Counted from the stretch's first letter, positions 15,959 to 24,143 are shown. The stretch is 41,541 nucleotides of DNA from Phenylobacterium sp. (GCF_016793285.1 NZ_JAEUMO010000154.1:1-41541), one strand, 5' to 3'. The notes: generated by a model not told the origin, from the sequence alone. Numbers and translations: made by a program.

Positions 15959-17806
15959 CTACTCTCCGGTACGCTGCTCTTTGACGGCGGCTTCGTAGGC
16001 GGCCCGCGCGGCGCGGACGGACCCGCGGCTCGACACTTCGGGAACCGCCACGTCCCACCAGGCGCCGCCCGCCTCGGTGGAGATCATCGGATCGGTGTCG
16101 ATGACGATGACGGTGGTGCGCTCGTTGTCGCGGGCGCGCGCCAGGGCGGCCTCCAGTTCGGCGATGCCGGCCACCTTCTCGGCCAGCGCCCCGAGGCTGG
16201 CGGCATGGGCGGCGAAGTCGATCTGGGGGAGCGTCTCGTGCGCCGCGTCGGCCAGCAGGTTGTTGAACGGCGCGCCGCCGGTCCCCTGCTGCAGCCGGTT
16301 GATGCAGCCGAACCCGCGGTTGTCGAGGACGGTGATGGTCAGCTTCTGGCCCAGCATCACCGACGTCGCGATCTCGGAGTTCAGCATCAGGTAGCTGCCG
16401 TCGCCGACCATCACATGCACGTCGCGCTCGGGCGCCGCCATCTTCACGCCCAGACCGCCGGCGATCTCGTAGCCCATGCACGAATAGCCGTACTCGACGT
16501 GGTAGCCGCCAGGTCGCGCCGTGCGCCACAGCTTGTGCAGTTCGCCCGGCAGGCCGCCGGCCGCGCACACGACGACGGCGTCGGGCCCCGTCGCGCGCTG
16601 CACGGCGCCGATGACCTGGGCGTCCGAGGGGAGGGCGGCGCCGGGAGATGCGGTCACCGCATCGGCCGCCGCGTTCCAGGCGATGACGGCGTCGCGGCCA
16701 TGGGCGCGCCAGGCGTCCGGCGCGCGCCATCCGTTGAGGCGCGCCTCCAGCGCCTCCAGCACGACGTCCGCATCGCCTACGACGGTCGCAGCGCCGTGCT
16801 TGTGGGCGTCGAAGGCGCCGACGTTGATCTGGAACAGCCGCCGGTCCCTGGCGGCGAACAGGGCCCGCGAACCGGTCGTGAAGTCCTGGAGGCGCGTGCC
16901 GATGCCGACGACGACGTCGGCTTCCGCCGCCGCGCCGTTCGCGGCGCTGGAGCCGGTGACGCCGATCGAGCCCAGGTTCATCGGATGATCCCAGGCGAGC
17001 GCGCCCTTGCCGCCCTGCGTCTCGGCGACCGGCACGCCCAGCGTCTGGGCCAGACGCGCAAGTCGGCCCTCGGCGCCGGCGTAGAGCACGCCGCCGCCCG
17101 CGACGATCAGGGGCCGCTCCGCGGCCCGCAGCGCGGCGACGAGGTCGTCGAGCTCGCGTGCGTCCGGGCCCGAACGGCGCACGCGCCAGACGCGCCGCTC
17201 GAAGAAGGCCCTGGGCCAGTCGTAGGCCTCGGCCTGAACGTCCTGGCAGAACGCCAGCGTCACGGGCCCGCAGTCGGCCGGATCGGTCATCACCGCCATC
17301 GCGCGCGGCAGGGCCGCCAGCAGTTGTTCCGGCCGCGTGATGCGGTCGAAGTAGCGCGAGACCGGACGGAAGCAGTCGTTGGCGCTGACCGTGCCATCGG
17401 CGAAGTCCTCGACCTGCTGCAGCACCGGGTCGGGCCGACGGGACGCGTAGACGTCGCCCGGCAGGAACAGCACCGGCAGGCGGTTCACGTGCGCCAGCGC
17501 CGCGGCCGTCACCATGTTGGTCGCGCCCGGCCCGATCGAGGTCGTGCAGACCATCGCGCGGCGCCGCCGCATCTGCTTGGCGTAGGCGATGGCGGCATGC
17601 GCCATCGCCTGCTCGTTGTGCGCCCGCCAGGTCGGCAGGGTGTCGCGCAGCCCTTCCAGCGCCTCGCCCAGGCCGGCGACGTTGCCGTGGCCGAAGATGG
17701 CCCACACGCCCGCGAAGTACGGGACCTCGACGCCGTCGACCTCGATGAACTGGCGCGTCATCCAGCGGACGGTCGCCTGGGCGGCGGTGAGGCGCAGCGG
17801 GCTCAT
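15959..17806 (-). CDS. iolD: 3D-(3,5/4)-trihydroxycyclohexane-1,2-dione hydrolase IolD
   Basis: A 615-residue thiamine-diphosphate enzyme that opens the inositol ring to 5-deoxy-glucuronate. The start LRLTAAQATVRWMTRQFIEV with VWAIFGHGNVAGLGEAL is typical of IolD. The catalytic-Glu region is WRAHNEQAMAHAA. The ThDP/Mg motif is GDGSYLMLNSEIATSVM followed by VLDNRGFGCINRLQ in the C-terminal third. The ATG at 17804-17806 overlaps the stop of the kinase-aldolase gene (ATGA), and the iolE start follows after 3 bases. There is no sign of truncation; the length matches the family's ~615-640 residues. Confidence 0.95.
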   Translation of the reverse strand: MSPLRLTAAQATVRWMTRQFIEVDGVEVPYFAGVWAIFGHGNVAGLGEALEGLRDTLPTWRAHNEQAMAHAAIAYAKQMRRRRAMVCTTSIGPGATNMVTAAALAHVNRLPVLFLPGDVYASRRPDPVLQQVEDFADGTVSANDCFRPVSRYFDRITRPEQLLAALPRAMAVMTDPADCGPVTLAFCQDVQAEAYDWPRAFFERRVWRVRRSGPDARELDDLVAALRAAERPLIVAGGGVLYAGAEGRLARLAQTLGVPVAETQGGKGALAWDHPMNLGSIGVTGSSAANGAAAEADVVVGIGTRLQDFTTGSRALFAARDRRLFQINVGAFDAHKHGAATVVGDADVVLEALEARLNGWRAPDAWRAHGRDAVIAWNAAADAVTASPGAALPSDAQVIGAVQRATGPDAVVVCAAGGLPGELHKLWRTARPGGYHVEYGYSCMGYEIAGGLGVKMAAPERDVHVMVGDGSYLMLNSEIATSVMLGQKLTITVLDNRGFGCINRLQQGTGGAPFNNLLADAAHETLPQIDFAAHAASLGALAEKVAGIAELEAALARARDNERTTVIVIDTDPMISTEAGGAWWDVAVPEVSSRGSVRAARAAYEAAVKEQRTGE

Positions 17807-19737
17807 GCGGCGCGTCCCACCCCGGCGCGTGCGCGCCGCCAGGCGTCCCACAGGAACGACAGCGTCTCCGCGAGGCGACGCACCGCCACGGCGTCGTCGA
17901 TCTCGCCCGCGAGCCAGGCGCGCGCAGGCTCGTGGAAGATCGTCCGCCCCACGGCGAAGCCCTTGACGACCGGAGCCTTCGCCGTGGCCTCGAAGGCCGC
18001 GACCAGCGTCTCCAGCGGCTGCGACAGGCCGAGCAGCACCACGCCGCGGCAATACGGATCCCTGCGGGCGATCACCGCCTCGATGTTGCGCCAGGCGGCC
18101 GGGTCGTCGAGCGGCTCCAGCTTCCACCAGTCGGGCTTCACGCCGAGGTCGTAGAACCGGTCGACGGCGCGGGCGATGGTCGCGGCGTCGCAGGCCATGC
18201 CGGGCGGCGCGATGATCTCCAGCAGGAGTTCGTGGCGGGTCTTGCGGCAGGCGTCGTACAGCCGCAGCACCTGACGCTCCTGGCGCTCGCGCAGGTCGGC
18301 CGGATCGTCGGGGTGGTAGAAGACCAGCACCTTGACCACCTGGTTCAGCGGCCAGGTCGCCAGTTCGGTCGCCACGTCGTCCGAGCATTCGAACTGGACC
18401 GGCCGGGAGCGAGGGACCTCGATACAGCGCCCGATCCAGTAGGGATGATCGGCCGCGGCCGCCAGGGCGTCGAAGCCGTAGCCGCCGTCGAGGAGGATGC
18501 CGAAGCGCCGGTCGCCGGCCGCCACCTGATGCAGCGCCTGCAGCGCCAGCATCTTGAACGCCGGCAGGCGGGCCGGATCCGCGCCGACTTCGACGGCCAG
18601 TTCCTCGAGCTGCACGCGGTGGTCGATGGCCAGGACGGCGAGTTCGTCATAGGTCCCCGCGCGCGTCGTGGCCCAGTGGACGTGCTCGAGTTCGGCGTCC
18701 TCGCGCAGGCGGAACGGGCGGTCGCGCTTCGTCAGGAACGCTTCCATCTCGGGCCAGGTCGGCATGGCGGGCGCGCAGCCGTGGCGCGAGACGACGATGG
18801 CGCCGGCGGCGTTGGCCAGTTCGCAGCAGCGCTCCAGCGGCAGGTCGCGCAACCAGCCGCGCAGGAAGCCGCTCATGAAGGCGTCCCCCGCGCCCAGGAC
18901 ATTGAACACCTCGACTTCGAAGCCCGGACCGACGACGCCGTCGTCCAGGCTGTCGGGGATCGCGCCGGGGAAGGCCGAACAGCCCTTGGGCCCGCGCTTG
19001 CAGACCAGGAGCGCGCCCGTCCGCTCGCGCACGGCTCTGAGCGCCGCGACGGTGTCGGTCGTGCCGCCGAGGATATGGATCTCCTCTTCCGTGCCGACCA
19101 CGAGGTCGCACAGCGGCAGCACCTTCTGCAGGATCGCGGTGACCGCCTGATGGGCCACGAAGCGGTCCTCGCCCATGTCGCGGGACGTCAGCCCCCAGAG
19201 CACGGGCCGGTAGTCGATGTCGAAGACGACCTTGCCACCCGAGGCCTTGGCCAGTTCCGCCGCCTTCATCGAGGCTCCGAAGACGCCGGGTTGCGACAGG
19301 TGGGTGCCGTTGATCAGCACGGCGCGCGCGGCGCGCACCTGCGCCTCGTCCACGTCGTCCGTCGAGAGCGCCATGTCCGGGCAGTTCTCACGGTAGAAGA
19401 TCAGCGGGAAGCTCTCGCGGTCGCGGATGCCCAGGATGACCAGCGCGGTCAGCCGGTCCGGGTCGGCGATGACTCCCGACACGTCGACCCCCTCGCGGAC
19501 GAGCTGCTCGCGGATGAACCGGCCCATGTGGTCGGCGCCCACCCGCGTCAGCAGCGCACTCTTCAGGCCCAGGCGCGAGACGCCGATGGCGGTGTTGGTC
19601 GGACTGCCGCCCACGTACTTGGCGAACGACCCCATGTCCTCGAGCCGGCCGCCCACCTGCTCGCCGTAGAGATCGATGCTGGACCGGCCGATGGCGAGCA
19701 GATCGATCGACTTTTCCTCGGCCACCCGGTTCAACAC
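17803..19737 (-). CDS. iolC: Bifunctional 5-dehydro-2-deoxygluconokinase / 5-dehydro-2-deoxyphosphogluconate aldolase
   Basis: A ~644-residue fusion. The first ~330 residues are a PfkB-type kinase (IolC): LLAIGRSSIDLYGEQVGG, YVGGSPTNTAIGVSRLG, and catalytic Asp in VLGAGDAFMSGFLRGW. The remainder is the DUF2090 domain: YDELAVLAIDHRVQLEELA, FGILLDGGYGFDAL, LEIIAPPG and VKPDWWKLEP. That domain is taken to supply the aldolase step that yields DHAP and malonate semialdehyde, explaining why no separate iolJ is seen. GTG at 19735-19737 (VLNRVAEEK) follows GGGGAGG closely; the TTG three bases later has better spacing and is the alternative. It heads the iolCDEB-mmsA-transporter-phosphatase operon, whose promoter carries a GGAA-N6-TTCC palindrome. 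Confidence 0.92.
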   Translation of the reverse strand: MLNRVAEEKSIDLLAIGRSSIDLYGEQVGGRLEDMGSFAKYVGGSPTNTAIGVSRLGLKSALLTRVGADHMGRFIREQLVREGVDVSGVIADPDRLTALVILGIRDRESFPLIFYRENCPDMALSTDDVDEAQVRAARAVLINGTHLSQPGVFGASMKAAELAKASGGKVVFDIDYRPVLWGLTSRDMGEDRFVAHQAVTAILQKVLPLCDLVVGTEEEIHILGGTTDTVAALRAVRERTGALLVCKRGPKGCSAFPGAIPDSLDDGVVGPGFEVEVFNVLGAGDAFMSGFLRGWLRDLPLERCCELANAAGAIVVSRHGCAPAMPTWPEMEAFLTKRDRPFRLREDAELEHVHWATTRAGTYDELAVLAIDHRVQLEELAVEVGADPARLPAFKMLALQALHQVAAGDRRFGILLDGGYGFDALAAAADHPYWIGRCIEVPRSRPVQFECSDDVATELATWPLNQVVKVLVFYHPDDPADLRERQERQVLRLYDACRKTRHELLLEIIAPPGMACDAATIARAVDRFYDLGVKPDWWKLEPLDDPAAWRNIEAVIARRDPYCRGVVLLGLSQPLETLVAAFEATAKAPVVKGFAVGRTIFHEPARAWLAGEIDDAVAVRRLAETLSFLWDAWRRARAGVGRAA

Positions 19738-19768
19738 GCCCTCCCCGTCGCGTTCATCGCGACGCGTC

Positions 19769-19786
19769 TTGGAACGTGTATTCCAA
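19769..19786. promoter_or_regulatory. Candidate IolR operator at the iolC promoter
   Basis: TTGGAA (19769-19774), six bases, then TTCCAA (19781-19786) make a perfect 18-bp palindrome containing GGAA-N6-TTCC. From memory, a GGAA-N6-TTCC-type motif has been linked to the RpiR-family inositol regulator of Caulobacter and relatives. It overlaps the predicted -10/spacer of the iolC promoter, as expected for a repressor site, and recurs before iolG. Confidence 0.7.
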
Positions 19787-19803
19787 TGACGGTCGGATTG
19801 CAA
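19775..19803 (-). promoter_or_regulatory. Possible sigma70-type promoter of the iolC operon
   Basis: Read on the minus strand, TTGCAA (19798-19803) followed after 17 bases by TACACG (19775-19780) gives a weak -35/-10 pair. The palindromic operator covers the -10 and part of the spacer. The -10 match is poor (3 of 6 bases), so the exact promoter is uncertain, but the position fits the downstream GTG. Confidence 0.35.
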
Positions 19804-19831
19804 TGTTCATTTCATGCCCGGAACGGATGTT

Positions 19832-20707
19832 TCAAGCCTTCCGCCGCCGGCCCTTTGCGTCTTCCCTGCGCGAGTTTTCGAAGGCGAAGCCGATCACCAG
19901 GGCCTGGGCGAGGCACATCGACGCCGAGAGCGAACGGAAGGCGCGGATCTCCGACTCGCGGACCTGCAGCGTCACGGTGGCGGGCTTGGCGATCGGGCTG
20001 ACCAGGCTGTCGCTGATCGACAGCACCTTCGCGCCGCGCGCCGCCGCCGCCTCCACCGCGTGGACCGTCTCCTCGGCGTAGGGCTGGTAGCTCACGGCGA
20101 GCAGCAGGTCCCCGGGCCGGACCATCCCCACCTGCTGGCGCGCCAGGCCCGCGACGCCATCCACGAAGATCGTTCGCTTGCCGGCCTGCTGCAACGAATA
20201 GGCGAGGTAGGCGGCGATCGGGAACGCCCGGCGCACGCCCACGACGAACACGGCTTCCGCCGCCTCCACCAGCTTCACTGCGGTCGTGAGGTCGCTGTCG
20301 CTCACGGTCTGCGGCAGGTTCTGCAGCGCGATGGTGTTGCCTTCCACGAACTCGGAGAGCAACTCCGCGCCGCCCGACGCGGCGCTGTTGTCGACCGCGC
20401 GGCTGAAGTTGCGCACCCGCTCGGAGTAGCCGAGCGCCGCGTGCCCCGAGAGCAGGCCGTCGCGGAACAGGCGCTGCATCTGGCTCGCGCCATCGAACCC
20501 GAAGCTCTTGGCAAACCGCACGATGGCCGAGGGCTGCACCCCGCTGCGCTCAGCGATCACCGCCAGGGTCTCCAACGCGAGTTCGTTCGGCTCGTCGAGC
20601 ACGTAGCGGGCGATCTGTTGCAGGCGCTTGGACAGCCCGTCGTAGCGTTCGAGAATCGCGGCGCGCAGCTCATCGGCCGTGGCGGGCGGGGTCTGCGCGT
20701 CGGACAT
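19832..20707 (-). CDS. iolR: RpiR-family transcriptional regulator of inositol genes (IolR-like)
   Basis: A 291-residue regulator. The N-terminal RpiR helix-turn-helix is at ~45-80 (LETLAVIAERSGVQPSAIVRF, AKSFGFDGASQMQRLF). The C-terminal SIS sugar-phosphate-binding domain spans ~125-270, with VFVVGVRRAFPIAAYLAYSL, RPGDLLLAVSYQPYAEETV and VLSISDSLVSPIA. RpiR proteins with this domain pair usually repress sugar or inositol catabolism until a phosphorylated intermediate binds SIS. It lies between the iolC operon (same strand, 94-base gap with operator) and the divergent iolG pair, and GGAA/TTCC palindromes flank it on both sides. The iolR name rests on context and family. Confidence 0.87.
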   Translation of the reverse strand: MSDAQTPPATADELRAAILERYDGLSKRLQQIARYVLDEPNELALETLAVIAERSGVQPSAIVRFAKSFGFDGASQMQRLFRDGLLSGHAALGYSERVRNFSRAVDNSAASGGAELLSEFVEGNTIALQNLPQTVSDSDLTTAVKLVEAAEAVFVVGVRRAFPIAAYLAYSLQQAGKRTIFVDGVAGLARQQVGMVRPGDLLLAVSYQPYAEETVHAVEAAAARGAKVLSISDSLVSPIAKPATVTLQVRESEIRAFRSLSASMCLAQALVIGFAFENSRREDAKGRRRKA

Positions 20708-20722
20708 GCTGCCTCGGATACG

Positions 20723-20744
20723 GATATTCCTAGTCTAGAATATC
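20723..20744. promoter_or_regulatory. Inverted repeat at the iolR start side
   Basis: GATATTC (20723-20729) and GAATATC (20738-20744) form a 7-bp perfect inverted repeat with an 8-base spacer, 16 bases upstream of the iolR ATG. It overlaps a GAA-N6-TTC element (20738-20749). It may be an autoregulatory site of iolR or part of its promoter. Confidence 0.4.
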
Positions 20745-20750
20745 TGTTCC
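20737..20750. promoter_or_regulatory. Degenerate IolR-type site (AGAA-N6-TTCC)
   Basis: AGAA (20737-20740), six bases, TTCC (20747-20750): one mismatch from GGAA-N6-TTCC. It lies 30 bases upstream of iolR on the side of the iolR promoter, so autoregulation is plausible. A second palindrome with the half-sites reversed, GTTCC-GCCC-GGAAC (20746-20759), overlaps it. Confidence 0.4.
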
Positions 20751-20799
20751 GCCCGGAACCGCAACGCGCTCGACATCGCGTTCCATTTCACTTGTGAAC

Positions 20800-20813
20800 G
20801 GAAATTTTGTTCC
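20800..20813. promoter_or_regulatory. Candidate IolR operator upstream of iolG
   Basis: GGAA (20800-20803), six bases (ATTTTG), TTCC (20810-20813): an exact GGAA-N6-TTCC match, ending 24 bases before the iolG ATG. A TTCAC-TT-GTGAA palindrome (20787-20798) abuts it, and a GTTC-CATA-GAAC repeat (20809-20820) overlaps it. The same spacing at the iolC promoter supports a common regulator. Confidence 0.65.
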
Positions 20814-20837
20814 ATAGAACGGCGGCACGGAGGGCCC

Positions 20838-21821
20838 ATGCACAGAATCGCCCAGATCGGCGCCGGACGGATGGGTTCCGTCCACCTCAGGAACGCCGCC
20901 GCCAACCCGAGCCTGGACCTCGCCTTCGTGGTCGACCCACGTCCCGACGTGGCCGAGGTGGCCGCGGGCGTGGGCGCCCGCCCGGCGCGCCTGGAGGATG
21001 TGCTCGCCGATCCGTCGGTGGAAGGCGTGATCGTCGCCAGTTCCACCGACGCCCACCTCGATCACGCGCTGGCGGCCCTCGACGCCGGCAAGGCGGTCTT
21101 CTGCGAGAAGCCGCTGGACCTGGACGCGCGCCGGCTGAGAGCGTTCGAAGGCGTGCTGGCCAAGCCGGCGGCTCCGCTGTTCGTCGCCTTCAACCGTCGC
21201 TTCGATCCCCACTTCCGCGCGCTCAAGGCCAGGCTGGACGGCGGCGAGATCGGCGACCTCGAGACCCTGCAGATCGTCAACCACGACCCGGCGGCCCCGC
21301 CCGCTCACTTCCTTCCGACCAGCGGCGGTCTCTTCAAGGACTTCACCATCCACGACTTCGACATGGCGGGCTGGCTGATGCCCGACGCGCCGAGCGAGAT
21401 CTTCGCCTGGGCGAGTTGCCTCGTGGACCCCGCCATCGCCGCAGTGGGCGACGTCGACACCGCGCGCGTGATGCTGAAGGACGCCAGGGGGCGGCTCTGC
21501 GTGATCTCCAACACGCGCCGCTCGGGCTGCGGCTACGACCAGCGGATCGAGGCGTTCGGGTCCCGCGGCATGGCGGTGGCCGGCGACCTCGTGCAGGACA
21601 CCGTGCAGGTCTGGCAGGACGACGGCGCCCGCGGCGCGGCCCTGCATCCCGGCTTCATGGCCCGCTACGCCGAGGCCTACGCCGCGGAGATGGCCCACTT
21701 CGCCGCCATCCTCGCCAGCCAGGCGACGCCCGAGACCGGATACGAGGCCAGTCTCAGGTCGCTCGAACTGGCCGAAGCCGCCGCCGAATCGGCCAAGACC
21801 GGCGCGCCGGTTCGTCTCTAG
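20838..21821 (+). CDS. iolG: Inositol 2-dehydrogenase (Gfo/Idh/MocA family)
   Basis: A 327-residue NAD-dependent dehydrogenase that oxidises myo-inositol to 2-keto-myo-inositol, the first committed step. It has a Rossmann GxGRMG motif (IAQIGAGRMGSVHLRN), an ASSTDAH loop, catalytic Lys in AVFCEKPLDLD, and the active-site IHDFDMAGWL segment carrying the His/Asp pair. It opens a two-gene plus-strand operon with a paralogue. The ATG at 20838 has GGAGG five bases upstream, and a GGAA-N6-TTCC operator lies just before it. Which of the two paralogues handles myo-inositol is not decidable from sequence alone. Confidence 0.88.
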   Translation: MHRIAQIGAGRMGSVHLRNAAANPSLDLAFVVDPRPDVAEVAAGVGARPARLEDVLADPSVEGVIVASSTDAHLDHALAALDAGKAVFCEKPLDLDARRLRAFEGVLAKPAAPLFVAFNRRFDPHFRALKARLDGGEIGDLETLQIVNHDPAAPPAHFLPTSGGLFKDFTIHDFDMAGWLMPDAPSEIFAWASCLVDPAIAAVGDVDTARVMLKDARGRLCVISNTRRSGCGYDQRIEAFGSRGMAVAGDLVQDTVQVWQDDGARGAALHPGFMARYAEAYAAEMAHFAAILASQATPETGYEASLRSLELAEAAAESAKTGAPVRL

Positions 21822-21829
21822 GAGTTCCG

Positions 21830-22810
21830 ATGCACAAGATCGCTCTCATCGGCGCCGGCCGCATCGGCCGCATCCACGGCGCCAACGTCGTCGCTCATCC
21901 GGGCCTGACGCTCAGCCACATCGTCGATCCGTTCGCGGAGAACGCCCAGGCGGCCGCCCGCGACCTCGGCGGCGCCGTCGCCGACCTCGACGCCGTGATG
22001 GCCGATCCCTCCGTCGCCGGCGTCATCGTGGCCAGTTCCACCGACACGCACCTGGACTACAGCGTCCGCGCGCACCAGGCCGGCAAGGCGGTGTTCTGCG
22101 AGAAGCCCATCGACATGGACCTCGCGCGCGCCCGTGCGGCCGCCGACAGCCTGAAGGGCGCGCGGATGTTCCTGGGCTTCAACCGCCGCTTCGACCCCAA
22201 CTTCCGGGCGCTCAAGGCGGCGCTGGACGCCGGTCGCGTCGGAGGGCTGGAGAGCCTGCAGATCACCTCCAACGACCCCGCCCCCCCGCCTGTGGCCTAC
22301 GTGAAGGTCTCGGGGGGGCTGTTCAAGGACATGGCGATCCACGACTTCGACATGGCCCGCTGGATCCTGGGCGAGGAACCCGTCGAGGTGTTCGCCTGGG
22401 GGAGTTGCCTGGTCGATCCGGCCATCGGCGAGGCCGGCGACATCGACACCGCCCGGTGCGTCCTGAAGACCGCGTCGGGCCGGCTCTGCGTCATCGCCAA
22501 CAGCCGCCGTTCCGGCTTCGGCTACGACCAGCGCCTGGAGGCCTACGGCGCGGCCGGCATGATCCGCGCCGACAACGTCACCGAGAGCACGGTCCAGGTC
22601 TGGACCGAACAGGGGTCGCAGGCCGACCGGTTCCAGAACTTCTTCCTCGACCGCTACGCCGCCGCCTACCGCGCCGAGATGGCCCACTTCGCCGACATCC
22701 TGGACGGCAAGGCGGCGCCCGAGATCGGCTACGCCGACGGCGTGGCGGCGCTCGCCCTGGCCGAGGCGGCCGCGCAGTCGCTGCGCTCGGGCAAGCCCGT
22801 CCGGCTCTGA
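21830..22810 (+). CDS. Second inositol dehydrogenase paralogue (Gfo/Idh/MocA family)
   Basis: A 326-residue paralogue of the preceding dehydrogenase, with over half of residues identical by eye. It carries the same GAGRIGRIH nucleotide motif, FCEKPIDMD catalytic Lys, and IHDFDMARWIL active-site segment. It starts 8 bases after the first gene's stop with GGAG in the gap, so the two are cotranscribed. Tandem iolG copies often divide the work between inositol isomers (myo-, scyllo- or chiro-inositol). It may serve scyllo-inositol, or it may be the principal myo-inositol enzyme, with the upstream copy specialised. Its 3' end faces a strong hairpin shared with the convergent phytase gene. Confidence 0.82.
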   Translation: MHKIALIGAGRIGRIHGANVVAHPGLTLSHIVDPFAENAQAAARDLGGAVADLDAVMADPSVAGVIVASSTDTHLDYSVRAHQAGKAVFCEKPIDMDLARARAAADSLKGARMFLGFNRRFDPNFRALKAALDAGRVGGLESLQITSNDPAPPPVAYVKVSGGLFKDMAIHDFDMARWILGEEPVEVFAWGSCLVDPAIGEAGDIDTARCVLKTASGRLCVIANSRRSGFGYDQRLEAYGAAGMIRADNVTESTVQVWTEQGSQADRFQNFFLDRYAAAYRAEMAHFADILDGKAAPEIGYADGVAALALAEAAAQSLRSGKPVRL

Positions 22811-22824
22811 TCGCCCAGGAAAAC

Positions 22825-22850
22825 GGCCACGTCCCGCCAGGGACGTGGCC
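22825..22850 (-). terminator. Rho-independent terminator between convergent iolG2 and phytase genes
   Basis: GGCCACGTCCC (22825-22835) pairs with GGGACGTGGCC (22840-22850) in an 11-bp perfect stem closed by a four-base loop. On the minus strand the stem is followed within one or two bases by TTTT (AAAA at 22820-22823 on plus), giving a terminator for the phytase operon. It may also stop plus-strand transcripts from the iolG pair. Confidence 0.75.
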
Positions 22851-22873
22851 AACAGTCGGTCGGGGAAGGAAGG

Positions 22874-22904
22874 CCCCGCGCCCCGGGTTGCTCAGGGCGC
22901 GGGG
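22874..22904. terminator. GC hairpin at the 3' end of the histidine-acid phytase gene
   Basis: CCCCGCGCCC (22874-22883) and GGGCGCGGGG (22895-22904) form a 10-bp stem with an 11-base loop spanning the phytase stop codon. There is no U-tract. It may stabilise the mRNA end or act with the downstream terminator. Confidence 0.4.
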
Positions 22905-24142
22905 TGGTCCAGCTTGCGCTGGACGATGGCCCGGAACCGGGCAAGCGGGCACGGGTCCGAGGCCAAGGTCGTGCAGCCGGGAAGGGGCAGGTAGTCGTGC
23001 GCCGGCGGCGCCTCGAGCGTGAGCGGCGTCAGGTTGCGGAGTTGGTCCATCGTCTGCGCCTGGTAGAAGGCCCTGACGAACCGATGGCCCCTGGCGTCGC
23101 GGAGGAGTTCGAAGCCCAGCGCCCCGCCGGGCGGCGGATCGTCGGGCGCGTAGTCGCCGGCCTGCCAGTGCAGGTCCAGCATCCCGCCCAGTTGGGCGAT
23201 GTTGGTGTCGTGGCCCACGAGCAGGGTGAGCTTGCCGGTTCCGGGTTCGCGCGTCATGGCCTGCAGGATACGGCGCGCGATCGGCGCCGCGGCCCGCTCG
23301 GCGACGTAGGGCGTCCGGGCTTCCCACTGGAACTTCGTCGCGTGGAACCCGAGCAACTGGGTCAGGTCGGCCTTGGTCGCCCGGCCCCAGCCCACCTCGG
23401 ACATCGGCTTGCCCTCGACGTAGGAGAGCATGAGCGTGCTGCCCGCCGTGGAGGCCGTCCCCAGCGCGCCGGTCAGGTCGGGCCCGTCGTGCGGACTCGA
23501 CTCGAACTGCGATGGGATGTCGGCGAGGTTGCAGCCCGGCGCGGCGCACTCGGCGGGCTTGCCCAGGATGCGCTGCAGCAGTGCGAAGTCCTCGGCATGG
23601 CCGGCCTGCACCGCCGCCAGCCCGCCCGCCGGCAGGCGCGCCTGCGTGGCCGCCAGCGCTCGCGCGCCGTCGATCGTCGCGCCGGAGTCCAGGGGGTGGA
23701 ACACCGGGTCGTTGTTCTCGTCGACCGGATGGTCGACCTTGACGCCACAGCCCGGGAACATCGCCTCGGCGTAGTTTTTCGCGGTGTCGATCGAGCGGCT
23801 CTTGCCGCTGGCCCAGACCGCGATGTCGCCGCGCCGGGGACAGCCCTGGGCCGCCAGCATGCCGCGCGCGGCGAACGCCTGGCGGTCGTAAGCGCCCATC
23901 AGCCGGGCGCCGGCCGCGCCATGCGGCGTGAGTTCGCCGAACGGCGTGGACCACGCCGGCCAGGCCTCGGCGGCCCAGCCCGGCGGGGTCACCTTGGCGC
24001 TGGTCGGCGGACGCACGCTGTGGCGCATCAGCATGACCACGCGCTCCAGCTTGAGCGCCGCCGGCGCCGGCTCAGCGGCAGCGGCGGCGGCGGGCGTGGC
24101 GATCGCCGCCGCGCACGCCAGCATCAGGGCCCTCGCGCGCAT
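22892..24142 (-). CDS. Histidine-acid phytase (AppA-type histidine phosphatase)
   Basis: A 416-residue exported phosphatase; the signal peptide of ~23 residues is Ala-rich. The branch-2 histidine phosphatase motif is RHSVRPPT at 40-47 (family RHGxRxP, Gly replaced by Ser), and the catalytic HD pair is at H311/D312 in LLVGHDTNIAQLGG. The HD motif followed by L-x-W and PPGGALGFEL closely matches E. coli AppA, pointing to phytase (or glucose-1-phosphatase) activity. It would remove phosphates from inositol hexakisphosphate in the periplasm by a phosphohistidine mechanism. It starts one base after the stop of the TonB-dependent receptor (TAG-G-ATG), so the two are translationally coupled. A divergent beta-propeller phytase lies on the other side of the receptor. 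Specificity is inferred from family and context. Confidence 0.82.
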   Translation of the reverse strand: MRARALMLACAAAIATPAAAAAAEPAPAALKLERVVMLMRHSVRPPTSAKVTPPGWAAEAWPAWSTPFGELTPHGAAGARLMGAYDRQAFAARGMLAAQGCPRRGDIAVWASGKSRSIDTAKNYAEAMFPGCGVKVDHPVDENNDPVFHPLDSGATIDGARALAATQARLPAGGLAAVQAGHAEDFALLQRILGKPAECAAPGCNLADIPSQFESSPHDGPDLTGALGTASTAGSTLMLSYVEGKPMSEVGWGRATKADLTQLLGFHATKFQWEARTPYVAERAAAPIARRILQAMTREPGTGKLTLLVGHDTNIAQLGGMLDLHWQAGDYAPDDPPPGGALGFELLRDARGHRFVRAFYQAQTMDQLRNLTPLTLEAPPAHDYLPLPGCTTLASDPCPLARFRAIVQRKLDHPAP

Positions 24143-24143
24143 C

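Noticed and set aside
17803-19737. A missing iolJ aldolase as a gap in the inositol pathway.
   Set aside because: The C-terminal DUF2090 half of the IolC fusion is expected to supply the aldolase, as in other proteobacteria with the two-domain protein.
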